Shown one piece after another: positions 1-11,639 of a DNA stretch of 64,000 nucleotides. Location: positions 117,593-181,592 of the forward strand of contig LUCM01010366.1 of NCBI GenBank assembly GCA_008360955.1, in the 5' to 3' direction. Source of the DNA: Fasciolopsis buskii. Lineage: Eukaryota; Platyhelminthes; Trematoda; Plagiorchiida; Fasciolidae. A program made the position numbers and the translations under genes. Positions within the stretch are counted from its first letter, which is position 1, and each line of letters opens with the position of its first letter. Under the pieces are notes generated by a model, which worked only from the letters and a program-made list of their open reading frames with translations, had not been told where the DNA came from and searched no databases.

Positions 1-1384
1 TGTATTGTTCTCCCGTCACTTTTTCTGGCTTCCTAACGAAAAGACTTCAGAACGCTTCGTCGTGGTTTGTCAGTCGTCAGTGTGCATCTTTCATACTACT
101 GAAAGAACTTTGCATGCAACCATCCGCATGCGAAAAATTTGCACGAAATTCTTTCGAGTCCATCTCATCCCTTACACAACGACTTTTCTTAATGTCATTC
201 TCATACCTTCCTCTCCATACCTTCTCGCATAAATTTCTATAGGAACTCAATTGTTCCCTACCTAGCTCACCAACCGAGAACAGATCATCACTGACTTTCT
301 GAACAATCTCTCGTGAACTTTAAATGCTTCATTCTTCGCTACGTTTTTTCCCAATTCTGTATTCCGATTAGATGACGAAAGCATTCGTCTTTGGCTGAAA
401 TGCGAACATCCATGCAGGCAATAGTCCAAATAAGACAATGCAAAACATACGAGGATTTCGTGAGCCATTTACAAAGCCTACCGATTGCAAAGCATCAATG
501 AAGCGGGTGTCGATTACCGGGTTTTCGATTTTTGCATCAATTTTTTTGATTTACTATGGTTTCGTGCCATTTGTCTTCACCGCGTATCTCGTTATTGGGA
601 AGTTTGCAATTTGCGTGATATGACAAACGTGATTTGGAGTGGTCAAATTAACGAGCAGTGTTGACATTTTCCCCATTGGCTGACCACGCTCTTTGGTCCT
701 GACTCGTTCATGAGGGGCCTAGGAAATTTGTTGCATTCGTACAGAGAACAAAAAAGCTGATTTATCAACAAGGCGTGTCAGCTTACACGTACTGTTTTAA
801 ACCAAATAAAACTGCTTCCCATAGATATTGTCACCTAGCAACTAATCAATCGTCACAACATTAGCCTTAAAGGTGATCCAATTGCATTGATAGTTCATGC
901 CGATTAAAATAACAACAGTCGAGAGCATAAAAATGGTTTTTGTACCTGACGGTCATATTCCAGGCGAGGTTAAATCACCACAGAAATTTGTTTGTTGATG
1001 CTTTTCGAGTACCAAAAAAAAGTGAATAAGTTCACCAGGGACAAATTCCATCAAAACCTAAATTGTACCAGTCTGATTAGGGAAAATGGTTTTTGGTATA
1101 CAAATTTTTCATCTTACAGTTCACCTAACTCACATTGTGCCTGGTCATGTTTTGTCATACGTTATCATATGGTACCAACATTGTCCAATTTTCACTTGGT
1201 TACTTATAATCGGCCCCAACTTGCGAAATCATAAATTGATCACGAACTGTTGTATGGAATGCACGAAATCGAACGCAACGGTAAGCATGATTAAATGCAA
1301 AGATTTAGTACACACGTCAAATCGATCAGCTACAAATAAACAAAGTTCGTCATGCCCACCTTCAATCTGAGCACCAGAATAAGG
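1..1384. other. Unassigned non-coding stretch
   Basis: I see no repeat shared with the rest of the window, no RNA gene and no protein resembling a known family. Open frames are short (under about 95 codons) and overlap on both strands, as expected by chance in AT-rich DNA. Confidence 0.5.
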
Positions 1385-1564
1385 TTTTATTTTATCTTTT
1401 ACTTCCTTTATTATTAATGAAACAACAATGTACATCAACTTTCAGGAAGGGGGCCGCAACCAGCAGAGGGCTTCCAAGTGGAGAAGTTGACCGACGGTGG
1501 GAGGATTCGAATTCGTGATCTTCACGTCTAAAAGCCACGACCTAATCCGTTTGGCCACTGCCGG
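1385..1564 (-). repeat. SINE family A, full-length copy
   Basis: Read on the minus strand, the element starts at 1564 with a tRNA-like head (A-box-like tggccaaacggat region, B-box-like gaattcgaatcc) and runs to a tail ending in a ggaagtaaaagataaaat type sequence near 1385. It aligns along its length with the copies at 8273, 15165, 21549 and 39384. The head resembles an RNA polymerase III tRNA promoter. It is a retrotransposed repeat and not a tRNA gene, because the other copies share the same non-tRNA tail. Confidence 0.88.
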
Positions 1565-2049
1565 TGATATTCATGGTCTGGGTTGATAGATATGGCGTGG
1601 TGTGTTTGAAAGAGCTGAGTCGCAATGAACAATTTCAGGCTGCCGGGTGTCTGACTGCTGGACAAAAAATTGGCGAGGTATACGGAAGTGTTATAAAGCA
1701 GAACGCGATGCTGTATCTTGTACCTTGGGTGTTTCAAACGGTGCACGATGCACCGCTCGACAAAAAATGATTTACGAACGAAGAAGCCGAGAATAGTCAA
1801 ATGACTTGAGCGTTTTTCTACATCTACGTCGATGCACCTGAGCCTGCCATCGTAACTGTGCAAAATTGATTCGGCTGACACGTACAGCCGCACGTGTTTA
1901 CGGTCAGAGACTGATCCCGCGGACAGTAGGGACATGCTTGGATGGTGAATACACACACACACATACACACACACAAACATGAAATAAGCACGTCTAGGCA
2001 TCAACTCCGCTCCACTTGGACTGGCTCTTGGTACGAGCCAAGATAATGT
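1565..2049. other. Unassigned stretch with a short (CA)n run
   Basis: This spacer lies between the SINE and the CR1 fragment. It holds an imperfect (CA)n microsatellite at about 1950-1977. A 174-codon minus-strand frame crosses it, but the frame includes the microsatellite and the SINE head and resembles no protein I know. Confidence 0.5.
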
Positions 2050-3256
2050 CATGTTTCTCGTGATCCATTCTGTCGACGGTTCATGGAGTCAGGCATGGGA
2101 GCAACAGTGACGAGTCTTCAGCAGTGAGGCATAGAAAACAAGCTTAGTGATGTGCTAATCAGAAGTGCATGCATCCAACTGGGCCATAGCACCATGCGTT
2201 AAGGGAGCTGTGGGCTAACTACCAGGACCAACCTCCGTGGGAATTTTATTGGTACGGAGGAGCTCAAACACCATTTCCACAGTAAAACGTGTAACTGTCG
2301 TATCATCATCCGGTGTGAATGAATGGATGAAAGCTTGGTTAATCCTGTCGACTTCCGAAGAATATTTCACACGTTTCTTTTACTTCCCACGCAACAGTCC
2401 AATGTCTTGCCACAGAAATGGATTGTTGCTACAACTCAAGAGTTGGCTGGCGAATGTCATGTCGATGCGTTGAATTTCTGATTTTATTTAGTTGGAAGTG
2501 TACTGCACGCTTGAGTTATTACGAGATTTGTAGAGGTGCTCCTTGCATCTTCTCAGAGATTTCAGTTTTTTGGTGGGGATACGGTCACTTGAGACGAGTA
2601 GTGTTTCTGAGAGTCAGCAGATATCAAAGATCGCGTTGGCCGTCTCTGTGAGCAGGGGTTCAAAAGAGAAACAGGTAGATGCGAGTGGAAGGGATTTCTG
2701 AAGAATATGGTTGTTGCGTGAAAGGTTACGGAGACAAACTCGGATTTGATTTTTCGCCTGAAGGAATGGAAAGCTGACCTAGAGTATAAGAGCACGCAAG
2801 GAAAATAAATGGTAGTGGTTGGTAATAACTCTATCTAAAATAGTGCCCTCTGGTGGGAGAAACGCAGAGATCAGTCAAATCAAACATAGTCAGTGGTAGT
2901 GTGGATGCGTGATTAAAATCGCCTACAATAATATGTAGATTATACTCAAGAAGAGGAGCAATAAACACTAGAAAAGAGTCAAAAAATGTGATACTTTGTT
3001 GCGAGCTAAAGGGGGCAATGTATAAGTTGGTTGTGATAGTGCTGTTTTGACGAGAAAACCTATGATAACACTGTGTAACGAGTCAGTCAATTTAGATCAG
3101 CGAGTACGTATAAACAACTTCGGACTTACCAGACCATAAAGAGTTGATGTATGTTGCAACACCACCTCTAGTCTTTTTCTTGCAAGAAACGCTGTCCTGC
3201 CGATGGAGACTGAAGCCGTCTGTGGACACGGGTGAATCAGCAATGTCCCGGGAAAG

Positions 3257-3257
<1 letters not shown>
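2050..3257 (-). pseudogene. CR1-type LINE fragment: endonuclease and start of the reverse transcriptase region
   Basis: Translating the minus strand from 3257 leftward gives, across frameshifts, the hallmarks of an APE-type endonuclease of CR1-like LINEs. First comes DIADSPVSTDGFSLHRQD, then a TRGGVATYI segment near 3165, then IIVGDFNH (GDFN codons at 2912-2923), where the D and N belong to the catalytic set. A PTRG motif follows at about 2850. Further left, TVTRFTVEMVFELLRTNKI (about 2240-2300) resembles the linker just before CR1 reverse transcriptase. The polymerase core (FADD region) is not present. The copy is decayed and cannot encode a working protein. Its right end stops abruptly at the GAT tail of an RTE LINE, which suggests nested insertion. 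Clade assignment is by motif style only. Confidence 0.65.
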
Positions 3258-3296
<39 letters not shown>

Positions 3297-3300
3297 TATT

Positions 3301-3336
<36 letters not shown>
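3258..3336. repeat. (ATC)n / (GAT)n microsatellite
   Basis: About 26 trinucleotide units with one interrupting attatt. It is the expanded tail of the minus-strand LINE. The same tail has only about six units in the copy ending at 44021. Confidence 0.95.
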
Positions 3337-3509
3337 GTTCAGCGTTGACAGCAAGGCAAGCCTAACTGACCGCTGCCTTTCCCCAGAGTTACACGTTTCA
3401 ATAGAAAGAGTAAATATCAAACGGGAACAGGGAGCGGACCTACACATGCGGGAAAAGATAAGATGCTGCTGCAGCCAACACACGGAACACAGTCTAACTG
3501 TACAAACGC
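3258..3509 (-). mobile_element. RTE-type LINE, 3' end with long (ATC)n tail
   Basis: Positions 3337-3509 match, in reverse complement, the 3' untranslated end of the LINE at 40616-44021 (about 43830-44003), and the (ATC)n tract at 3258-3336 is its GAT-repeat tail. The homology runs straight into the assembly gap at 3510. Together with the LINE 5' start at 7076-7305 on the same strand, this looks like one end of a single full-length minus-strand insertion. Open frames of poly-His and poly-Asp here come from the microsatellite and are not genes. Confidence 0.88.
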
Positions 3510-4285
3510 NNNNNNNNNNNNNNNNNNNNNNNNNNNNNNNNNNNNNNNNNNNNNNNNNNNNNNNNNNNNNNNNNNNNNNNNNNNNNNNNNNNNNNNNNNN
3601 NNNNNNNNNNNNNNNNNNNNNNNNNNNNNNNNNNNNNNNNNNNNNNNNNNNNNNNNNNNNNNNNNNNNNNNNNNNNNNNNNNNNNNNNNNNNNNNNNNNN
3701 NNNNNNNNNNNNNNNNNNNNNNNNNNNNNNNNNNNNNNNNNNNNNNNNNNNNNNNNNNNNNNNNNNNNNNNNNNNNNNNNNNNNNNNNNNNNNNNNNNNN
3801 NNNNNNNNNNNNNNNNNNNNNNNNNNNNNNNNNNNNNNNNNNNNNNNNNNNNNNNNNNNNNNNNNNNNNNNNNNNNNNNNNNNNNNNNNNNNNNNNNNNN
3901 NNNNNNNNNNNNNNNNNNNNNNNNNNNNNNNNNNNNNNNNNNNNNNNNNNNNNNNNNNNNNNNNNNNNNNNNNNNNNNNNNNNNNNNNNNNNNNNNNNNN
4001 NNNNNNNNNNNNNNNNNNNNNNNNNNNNNNNNNNNNNNNNNNNNNNNNNNNNNNNNNNNNNNNNNNNNNNNNNNNNNNNNNNNNNNNNNNNNNNNNNNNN
4101 NNNNNNNNNNNNNNNNNNNNNNNNNNNNNNNNNNNNNNNNNNNNNNNNNNNNNNNNNNNNNNNNNNNNNNNNNNNNNNNNNNNNNNNNNNNNNNNNNNNN
4201 NNNNNNNNNNNNNNNNNNNNNNNNNNNNNNNNNNNNNNNNNNNNNNNNNNNNNNNNNNNNNNNNNNNNNNNNNNNNNNNNNNNNN
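3510..4285. other. Assembly gap (776 N)
   Basis: An unbroken run of N. Frames drawn across it are meaningless. Confidence 1.
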
Positions 4286-4437
4286 AAAGAGAGATGATAT
4301 TTTGCTATCAGGCTGTCCCCCAAAAAAACTGAGGGGGCCTCCCATACACGCCGACCCCGTTCCAAAAAAGGAGCCCCCCCCACAAAAAAAAAAATCCCTT
4401 GAAAAAAAAAAAAAAAAAAAAAAAAATTTTTGGGGCC
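4286..4437. other. Low-quality, homopolymer-rich gap edge
   Basis: This stretch is dominated by homopolymers: C and A runs at 4373-4394, about 25 A at 4402-4426, and T, G and C runs just after. It sits between the N gap and a sequence crowded with single-base insertions. I read it as unpolished gap-filling sequence and not as biology. Confidence 0.7.
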
Positions 4438-7075
4438 TCCCCCCTGGCAATGTTTGTCTGAATTCGTCTGTTCGCAAACAGCTACCGAACAGAAACTGAT
4501 TCCGACGAATCTAATAACGTGGCAGCGAATCACAGTAAGCAATACAAGTACGAATTCAGTGGGTACAGTAAGCTTAAGAGCGCTGTGCGATTGCATGTGT
4601 GGCAACCAGATTTGTCGTTAATGTGGTTTCTAAGGATCTAACGCATCTCGTTTCAACAAACACCTCGATCTCTCACAACGGTCAGCTTAGTCCTAAATTG
4701 GCGCAAGAAAAACCTTTAACTGGCCTGAATGCCAAGGAACATGAAAATACAGATTTCTTGTGTGGTTGTCACACGGCAGTTGACAGCCGTCAGCTAATGA
4801 CCATGAAGCGCTTAGAATGAAGCGCCAAAAACTCGGTCGCGGATTAAATTGGTAATCGCGAAAGATGTAAGTGGCGTCCCGCTCAGGTAACAGCTTCAAG
4901 AGACGTTCTTAAGGCATATATCGCGACAACCCTGCGGTGGCGGCGAAGCTTCGGTTTAGTGAAATCCTTCGTGCGATACAAGGAATGGAGAGCTCATATC
5001 CATGGGTATGAACAGGAAAGTACAGTTGACTCGTTCGGGACAGATAAAACATCTTCAGATACAGTTTTAGCTTGGCTCCAACCTAACAAGTATTAGGGTG
5101 GTATCTGGAGCTGTGAAATCCTTTGGAGGGTTTCAATATGATATTCTCCCGCAACGGAAAGGTGAATAATGGAGTCGAGCATATACGGTTCTGTCCGAAT
5201 GAGGGGAAACAAGACTCCGGACTTCCACGACCTCCCGCCAATTTTCCAAATTCGGGTGGAGAAAATGACTTGAATCGCTGTAAGATTGCACTTACCGTCT
5301 CTATGCTTCAACTGATACATCATCAACGGAAGGAGACGTAAATCCCCCTATCCGTGGGGTGAGGATCACGATTGTACTCATTTCTCGTAGACCGGCTATA
5401 GCGCGAGTAGTTGGTATCAATCATACGTTGAATTAGATTATGAATTCCGACGTGCTTTTGACTAATTTGTTGCTTCGATAACGATGCTGCGTTCCTTTGA
5501 CACCGATTCGACGAGATTGATATTCAGCGAACAACTCAGGCGCGGACATTTATCGTTGCCAGGTCGAGTGCGATCAGACGCATATATTCATCTCTCACGG
5601 CAGACTTATTGAGACGCACGCCAATCTATCCGTGCCGCCGCGCCTATCGAAGGAGTATTACGCTCGACTTGAAAGGTGCTCCTCGACATCCTGTGGATCG
5701 ACCAGCGCACCTAATATCAGTCTCTCCTACCATCAAGGGTCCATGTCAACGCAAGTATCGTAACCTTGTTCGAGTAACTTGCTATTCGTCATACCTAGTG
5801 GTCCCCGCCGTTAAGGTGTAATAACGGTGAACTGTCACGTTCATTCGAACGCACTAGTGGTGGTCTCGACCCAAGAATGATCCCAATCCCTCCATCCTCT
5901 TCGGTTCAACTTACGTCACCCGGACGAAGATGAATGGAAGATGCTTCAGAGTTCACCGGATGTAGAGTAGGAAAGCTGGGTATAGCTGAAGGATAGCTAT
6001 GAGAACCTAGACTGTACGCCAGACGACCGTCGTGCTGCCGTGTGGATGATCAGCAGGACCAATTGACACAACAATGCGACACCTAACGATAGAACTAAGA
6101 GAGACGAGATCGATTGCTTTGTTCGGCATGCTGCTTTGCACCTTCAAAAGTGCACAAGTACTGTGTACAGACTGGACGACAGCAAGCGCCGGGAACTTGA
6201 ACGTAGGATGACATGGAACTAACAATAGTCTGACCAGTTTCACCTAACTCCTTGGGTAAGCTGTGTGTCCAGATTCGATGTATGCATCGCGGAGTATGCT
6301 AAATATGCCACTAGCTCCCAAGCGCCTCTGACAGGCTTTGCACCTGACTGAAAAAACCGACTTGTGCGTCCGGTCCTGATATTTCACTGGAGTTGAGAAA
6401 GGTACGGTGTCTCTGTGCTGCATGCGCATCTCAGTTGTGTTGGTCGGTTGCCGAGACGTGGAGTAGTGCGCTGTGGGCAAGATGTCGTCGGTCTGGAGGT
6501 TTTCAGACAGACCGATGTTGTACGTAGTTGGATGCGATAGCATGATGACCAAGGGTGAGTGAAATTGAAGCGTTTAGGAAATCCTGTAAATTGGGTGCCC
6601 TCGTCTCAGACGGCAGCTTTTTCAGCGTAATGAAACTTGTACTAGACTACGCTGTTGTGTCACGTGTTGGCGTAATGTACGAAACGACTGCGTTTCATGC
6701 AACATCGTGCCCTATTGTTGTTTCCTCGCGTTATAAAAGGATATCGGGAAGATATCCCATAGTGGAGGCCAACAGGATAGAAACTAGTGGCATACGTGCG
6801 GAAGAGAAAAATGTACAGCGAAAAGTTTCAAGCGTCAAAATGGTGTCTCACCGCCTTCCGTTGTTGGTCCGAAAGACCTCGTCGACTTCTGTGCAGCAGA
6901 CAACTCTGAAGGATATGTGCCAGTTGGAAGCCGGTGAACAGGTGGCCATCGTAACTGTCATCTCTGTCTATTCGAATCAAAAATGATTGAAAACATCTTG
7001 CGTTCGTACATTAGAACTGTTCCGCCTGTGTTGGCTGCCAGCAAGCAATCTTTAATCTTTTCCCGCATGTTGAGG
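4438..7075 (+). pseudogene. RTE-type LINE interior (linker, reverse transcriptase, C-terminus), error-rich
   Basis: From about 4448 the sequence follows the LINE at 42112-43905 in the same order on the plus strand. Single-base insertions occur every 10-20 bases, so no long frame survives. Recognisable landmarks include the block matching the endonuclease-RT linker (about 4680-5040), the RT core (about 5380-6030) and the 3' untranslated region (about 6820-7070). Between about 6015 and 6545 it holds RT thumb sequence that the 40616 copy lacks. After the YxDD region it reads roughly as a cysteine-lysine KVLL segment, then LEVF with D/H and R residues, then LDAIA. The insertion-biased differences look like raw long-read error. 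Its orientation is opposite to the LINE ends on either side. Confidence 0.75.
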
Positions 7076-7305
7076 GAAGACAGCTGAGTGGGCGCCCATC
7101 TACTTGGATCAATTATTCTTTCACTCGTTTTTCTGACTGAGCTGCTAAATCAGATCAACCCCCAAACTTGGAGGACCACAAGATTACTTCGTCAGGTTTC
7201 TACCCATTGGATTGGATCTTCAGCTTGAGATAAGCCACCCTGTATAGCTCGTGGATCATGGAGGCACGCAAGCCGTCACACCACATCAAGGTTTAGTCTC
7301 GTTGT
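7076..7305 (-). mobile_element. RTE-type LINE, 5' end
   Basis: This is the reverse complement of 40616-40850, the first 235 bases of the full-length LINE, and it ends exactly at the same 5' terminal base (acaacgagac read on the minus strand, finishing at 7305). There are few mismatches and one deletion of about 13 bases near 7212, so sequence quality is normal here, unlike 4438-7075. A lone LINE 5' end is unusual because reverse transcription normally loses the 5' end. It fits best as the start of the minus-strand copy whose tail is at 3258-3509. Confidence 0.88.
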
Positions 7306-8272
7306 GCCGGCCAAGGTTCTTGTATGCAAGTGATAGAAGCATGAACCTGGATCGGTTACTGGAGTACGAGGGATAGATGCGACATTGTACTAAACAAAAA
7401 CGCATGTTGGTACTTAACAACGGCGGAATGAACATCTTGGCCGAAAGGAGTGCATTTAGGAGCTGCCTTCCAGCCAGAACGAGCTTCTCTCCTAGATGGG
7501 TTAAAATATCTTTGTGATACAACAGTGCGTGATCCGAGTCCATGCTGAGAAACAATAAAGATTTCAAACAACAACACTTCCGATTGATTGTAGCACTGAA
7601 CGAGAAAACAACGAAACACTGATGGTACAGAATAGTAACGCAGCCAGTCAAACAGCTTGCTCCACAAATGAACTAACACATGCATTTCAAGAATGCGTGT
7701 CCAGTTGACAAGGTTATCATACGTTGATCTGTGCACTATCTAGGGGTAAGTATCGATAAAAGTCTGAAATGGTTTTCTCGCATTTCCAATTTTGTAGATA
7801 ATTTTCGAGGTCTTTCACCTCAAATAATCAGTTTGCGACACCACGAGGTGAAACAGGAGCACCATTTTCCGTTTCTTGAGCCAAAGTGTTTTTTTCTATT
7901 TCATCTTTAGTTTCCTCGTGTTGTTTTAATAGATTCTTTTAAGAAACACGGTCAACTCATTGTCATGTCTCTTTAATACGACTAAACAAATTCTTCATTG
8001 AACTGTACAATCAATACAGGGACGTGTGAAAAGTAAAATGACTCACCACAACCACTACTCTGGTCAGAGATCAACACAACCGCGACGAAATCATGCGGAT
8101 TATGCACGTCGGTAAGCCGATCGAAAGTTGTGCTCGATGGATCAAATTAGTCAGCACAAAAAGCGATCAGCCGGTGGTGATCAGGGTAATTTTGACCTAT
8201 AAACGAAATTTCGTGCTGTTGTGCCTGGGAACTGGACTATAGCTGGCTTTGTAGCATTACAAGACCAACTGC
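7306..8272. other. Unassigned stretch
   Basis: No shared repeat and no recognisable protein. Two overlapping minus-strand frames of about 120 codons (7286-7736) resemble nothing I know and partly read through the LINE start. Confidence 0.45.
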
Positions 8273-8445
8273 CAGCGATGGCCACACGGATAGCGTCTTG
8301 GCGTTTGGATGTGAAAGTCACGGGTTCAAACCCTTCCACTGACGGTCAATTTCTTCACTTGGCAGCTCTCTGTTGGCCGCGGTCCCCTTCCTGAAAAATG
8401 ATGTACATTTTTATTTCATTAATAAAGGAAGTCAAAGATAAAAAT
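8273..8445 (+). repeat. SINE family A, full-length copy
   Basis: The tRNA-like head runs from 8273 with A-box-like tggccacacggat and B-box-like gggttcaaaccc at about 8320. It is followed by the family tail: the cttggcagctctctgttgg block, gatgtacat, ttcattaataaagg and a final agataaaa. Confidence 0.9.
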
Positions 8446-9373
8446 TATTGCGAAAGCGTACAATCAATATTCTGTTAATGTCGGAGTCAAACCAAATCAT
8501 GTTACCGATTGCGATGACTGCTTGTGATCGGAAAGTTTCAGATCGATAAACGTAAAAGAATACATTCAGGTCCTGTCAAGCCGTGAGAGCATTCTGATCA
8601 CAGAGATAGAAGGAGGTCGACGTTGCCAATTCCCACCTGGTATTGAGTTTTGATTGATTGGTAATTATGACATAACTGTGCAGACGACTCTATTCAGCTT
8701 TTACGGTTAGGATTGCATCACTGAACGCACCTCGCTCACTCCCGCCACCAGAATGATATCGTATACTTCCTTCGTTGGATTTTTCGGATCACCGAACTGA
8801 ACTAAGGAGTGAAACACCTGCAAAGTGAACTCAAGTGCACAGAACACGCATTCGGTTGCCTTTCGATTACTACCGAGGATATCGGCAGTCATAATAAAAG
8901 CCTGATCTCACGATGCGCTGTACTCAAATGACGGTAGTTAAGGTCAATGAAATTCATGCACATATGTACTTTAATCGTCTGCCCAGTTGCAACATCGTAA
9001 GCACTTTTTGAATAACGAAGGTGAGATCTACTCAAAGTTTACCGGGTTATATGCAATTTTGGAACACCATACTAACTGATCGATTGAATAGTGCTTTCCA
9101 CTTTTATTTTGGTCAACCTCTTTATGAAATCACTTTTGGTGACATAATCGTGAATCATTCTGAAGTATTTCAAGGTCCAAGTTGTGTTATAAATCCTCGA
9201 GCACCCAGTGGCTGAGGTCTCGTTGTTTCCACCACTGTGCACATCAGTCTACCACAGAGGCGTCGGTAAACATAAGCACATGAAGATAGAACTCATATAT
9301 ACAAGCGTTCTGCAGACTAAGGAGCAGATGACATGGACAAAACCATGAATCAAGTCCGTTTCGTTCTCACAAA
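8446..9373. other. Unassigned stretch
   Basis: No shared repeat, RNA gene or recognisable coding segment was found. Confidence 0.45.
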
Positions 9374-9504
9374 TCATTTTTCACAAAGGGGACCGCGGCC
9401 ATCAAAGGACTGCCAAATGTGGAAGTTGGCTGGCGGTGGGAGGATTCGAGCCCGCAACCTTCACGTCCAAACGCCATGATTTTATCTACTTGACCATCGC
9501 CAGT
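9374..9504 (-). repeat. SINE family A, copy lacking the 3' tail
   Basis: On the minus strand it has the tRNA-like head (end near 9504, B-box-like gggctcgaatcc) and the middle block ending in cggtcccctttg. The conserved gatgtacat, ttcattaataaagg and agataaaa tail is missing. Confidence 0.82.
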
Positions 9505-10199
9505 CTATTCCCCATCTTCGTATCGCAAAAGCAGAGCATTTTGACTGCGAGCCGTGAATCTGGGCATCCTAAGTTATCCAGCATTACGTCTGCTTACGTT
9601 TGTTTAGAGTCTGGATTCCCGATTTTATTAGCTTAACCGTCTAATTTAATGCCAGTCTGCATCTCTCTTTATACGTCTGTTCTTTTTTTCTTTGTACTGG
9701 GTTAAACAGCGGAGACCGGACTGTTTGTCAGTCTGCACCCAAATGACTTCTGACAGACAGCAGATTTGAAGACGAAAACTGGGGCAGTAAGATTCTCCCA
9801 GAATGGTGTTGGATTTTGATTGTGAATCGTGATGAAGTCGACAGAGTTCACACTTGTTCGTAAATGTGCTACGTTTTTAGAGGAGCAGTTTTACTCTCTG
9901 ATAATTCTACATGTTGGCCTTACTAATGTTTATCGATTCTTTTTATTGTGTTTGGACAAACTTTTAGAATGCAGTGATGTGAACTGCCCAGTTAGTGAAT
10001 CACACTCGGCTTTGTCTGGGGAACAAAATGTAAACACACGTTGCTTCTGACGGGGAAACGTAGTGAATTTGTCAAATCGACTGTTCTAAGATAACTCGTG
10101 TGAATTCGGTTGAAACCACAGCTAAATGTATAAAAAGAGTCATGGAGGTGAGAGATTACTGAATTCGATCAAAGGTCAGAAAATCAGTGACCGTCTACA
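9505..10199. other. Unassigned stretch
   Basis: Nothing recognisable. A 73-codon plus-strand frame at 9829-10050 is uncharacterised. Confidence 0.45.
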
Positions 10200-10372
10200 T
10201 TTATCTTTTATCTTTTTAGTTCCTTTATTAATGAAACAGCACCGTACATCATGTTTGTTCTGGAAAGGGACCGCGGCCATCAGAGGACTGCCAAGTGGGG
10301 GAAGTTGACCGGCAGTGGGAGGATTCGAACTCGCGACCTTCACGTCCAAACACCACGAACTCACCCACCCAG
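10200..10372 (-). repeat. SINE family A, head diverged
   Basis: The tail and middle blocks match the family closely (ttatcttttatcttttt at the left edge, gtttcattaataaagg in reverse, gggaccgcggcc). The extreme 5' head at 10355-10372 is altered, so the A-box-like motif is degraded while the B-box-like gagttcgaatcc remains. Confidence 0.87.
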
Positions 10373-10998
10373 CTGATGTAGGTCGTTGCGTGACTTGTCA
10401 AGAAGTTCCGAAAGCGTGACAAAAGACCGGTTAGATGCACCGAAGTGTCGGCTAACAATTGCATACGATTACGAGTACTTTCTTATATCATTTCCCGTAC
10501 AGGTATCAGAATTGCGTCACAGGTGTTCAGAAATGTTTTGCACCTGATCTCTTGGCATCTCCTGTGCATATACGTGAAAAGTGATCCATCTTACATAGAA
10601 ATATTTATGCATGCTTACGTACTGTGGAGCGCACTAATTATCGATGCACTGCTCTGTGGTCTACCAGATTCCGAATATTTTTGGCCTAGATTCGGAAAGG
10701 ATTCATATAACACCGAAATACGACGAGAAATGGCATAGATGAGTCAGTAAACTGTGCAAACTGTTTTTTTTATGGATCCGAATGGTCCACCACAAGGGTG
10801 CGGAAGAATGTCGTGCATCGTGCATCTTGTTCTGTATGAAAGTTTCGACATCAAAGACACAGTTTCACCATGAAAAACTGAGTACACTCAACCCTTCCGG
10901 CAATCAATCCCAAATGAGACTGGAGTGGATCTAAAATGGAACATTTGGGGCTCAAAGTAACAAGTCGGCGGATTGTGTGCGCGCATCCACATGTATGC

Positions 10999-11020
10999 TT
11001 GTGTGTGTGTGTGTGTGTGT
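10999..11020. repeat. (TG)n microsatellite
   Basis: A pure TG run of 22 bases. Confidence 0.95.
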
Positions 11021-11612
11021 ATTAATATGCATTTTGTTGTGTAGACCTAGAGTCGAGGTACACTTACCACCACGTCACTCTCGACAAAATGTTGCACTTA
11101 CAAATGTTCTCGATTCCGACTTGAATCGCGACTTTATTTCATCGAATGGTGAACAGCAGACAGTTTTTCGCTCGGTATTTGTACATGTGAAACTTCTTAT
11201 CTATCTCAATCCATTCCATTCTCCCCAAGTCTACCGTGTACAAATTCTAACATTTTTTACATTCACGATCAGAAAGCGTAAACAGAATTGCTTGCATCTC
11301 GTTTGTTTTTGTTCTAACCAAATTTTGTTTCCATTCCAGACTGATCTCAGTCCCAAAACCACTGGGTAACTGGTAAAAGTTGGAATTTTTTCGACTACCG
11401 GAAGCCTAGAAATCACGTGACGAGATGTTGTTTGTATCACGTCAAAAATTGGTGACGCGTAAACAAGACGATCAAATTCACGAGTCAAGAGGACAACGAT
11501 GCATGATGAACAAGAAGAACACAAACAGCAACAATGATGACAAACACGACTGCCTCCACGTCTGCCATCGCGGTAATAACAGCTGTTAGACGATAACTGC
11601 TGAGATTGCCTA

Positions 11613-11639
11613 GGGGGGGGAGGGGGGAGGCGGGCGGGG
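11613..11639 (+). other. G-rich tract, potential G-quadruplex
   Basis: Runs of 8 and 6 G, then GG, GGG and GGGG, separated by single bases. This satisfies the usual pattern of four G-tracts with short loops. Confidence 0.7.

Noticed and set aside
3097..4605. A 502-codon minus-strand open frame and two plus-strand frames of about 285 codons
   Set aside because: They run through 776 N and an (ATC)n tract; the length is an artefact.
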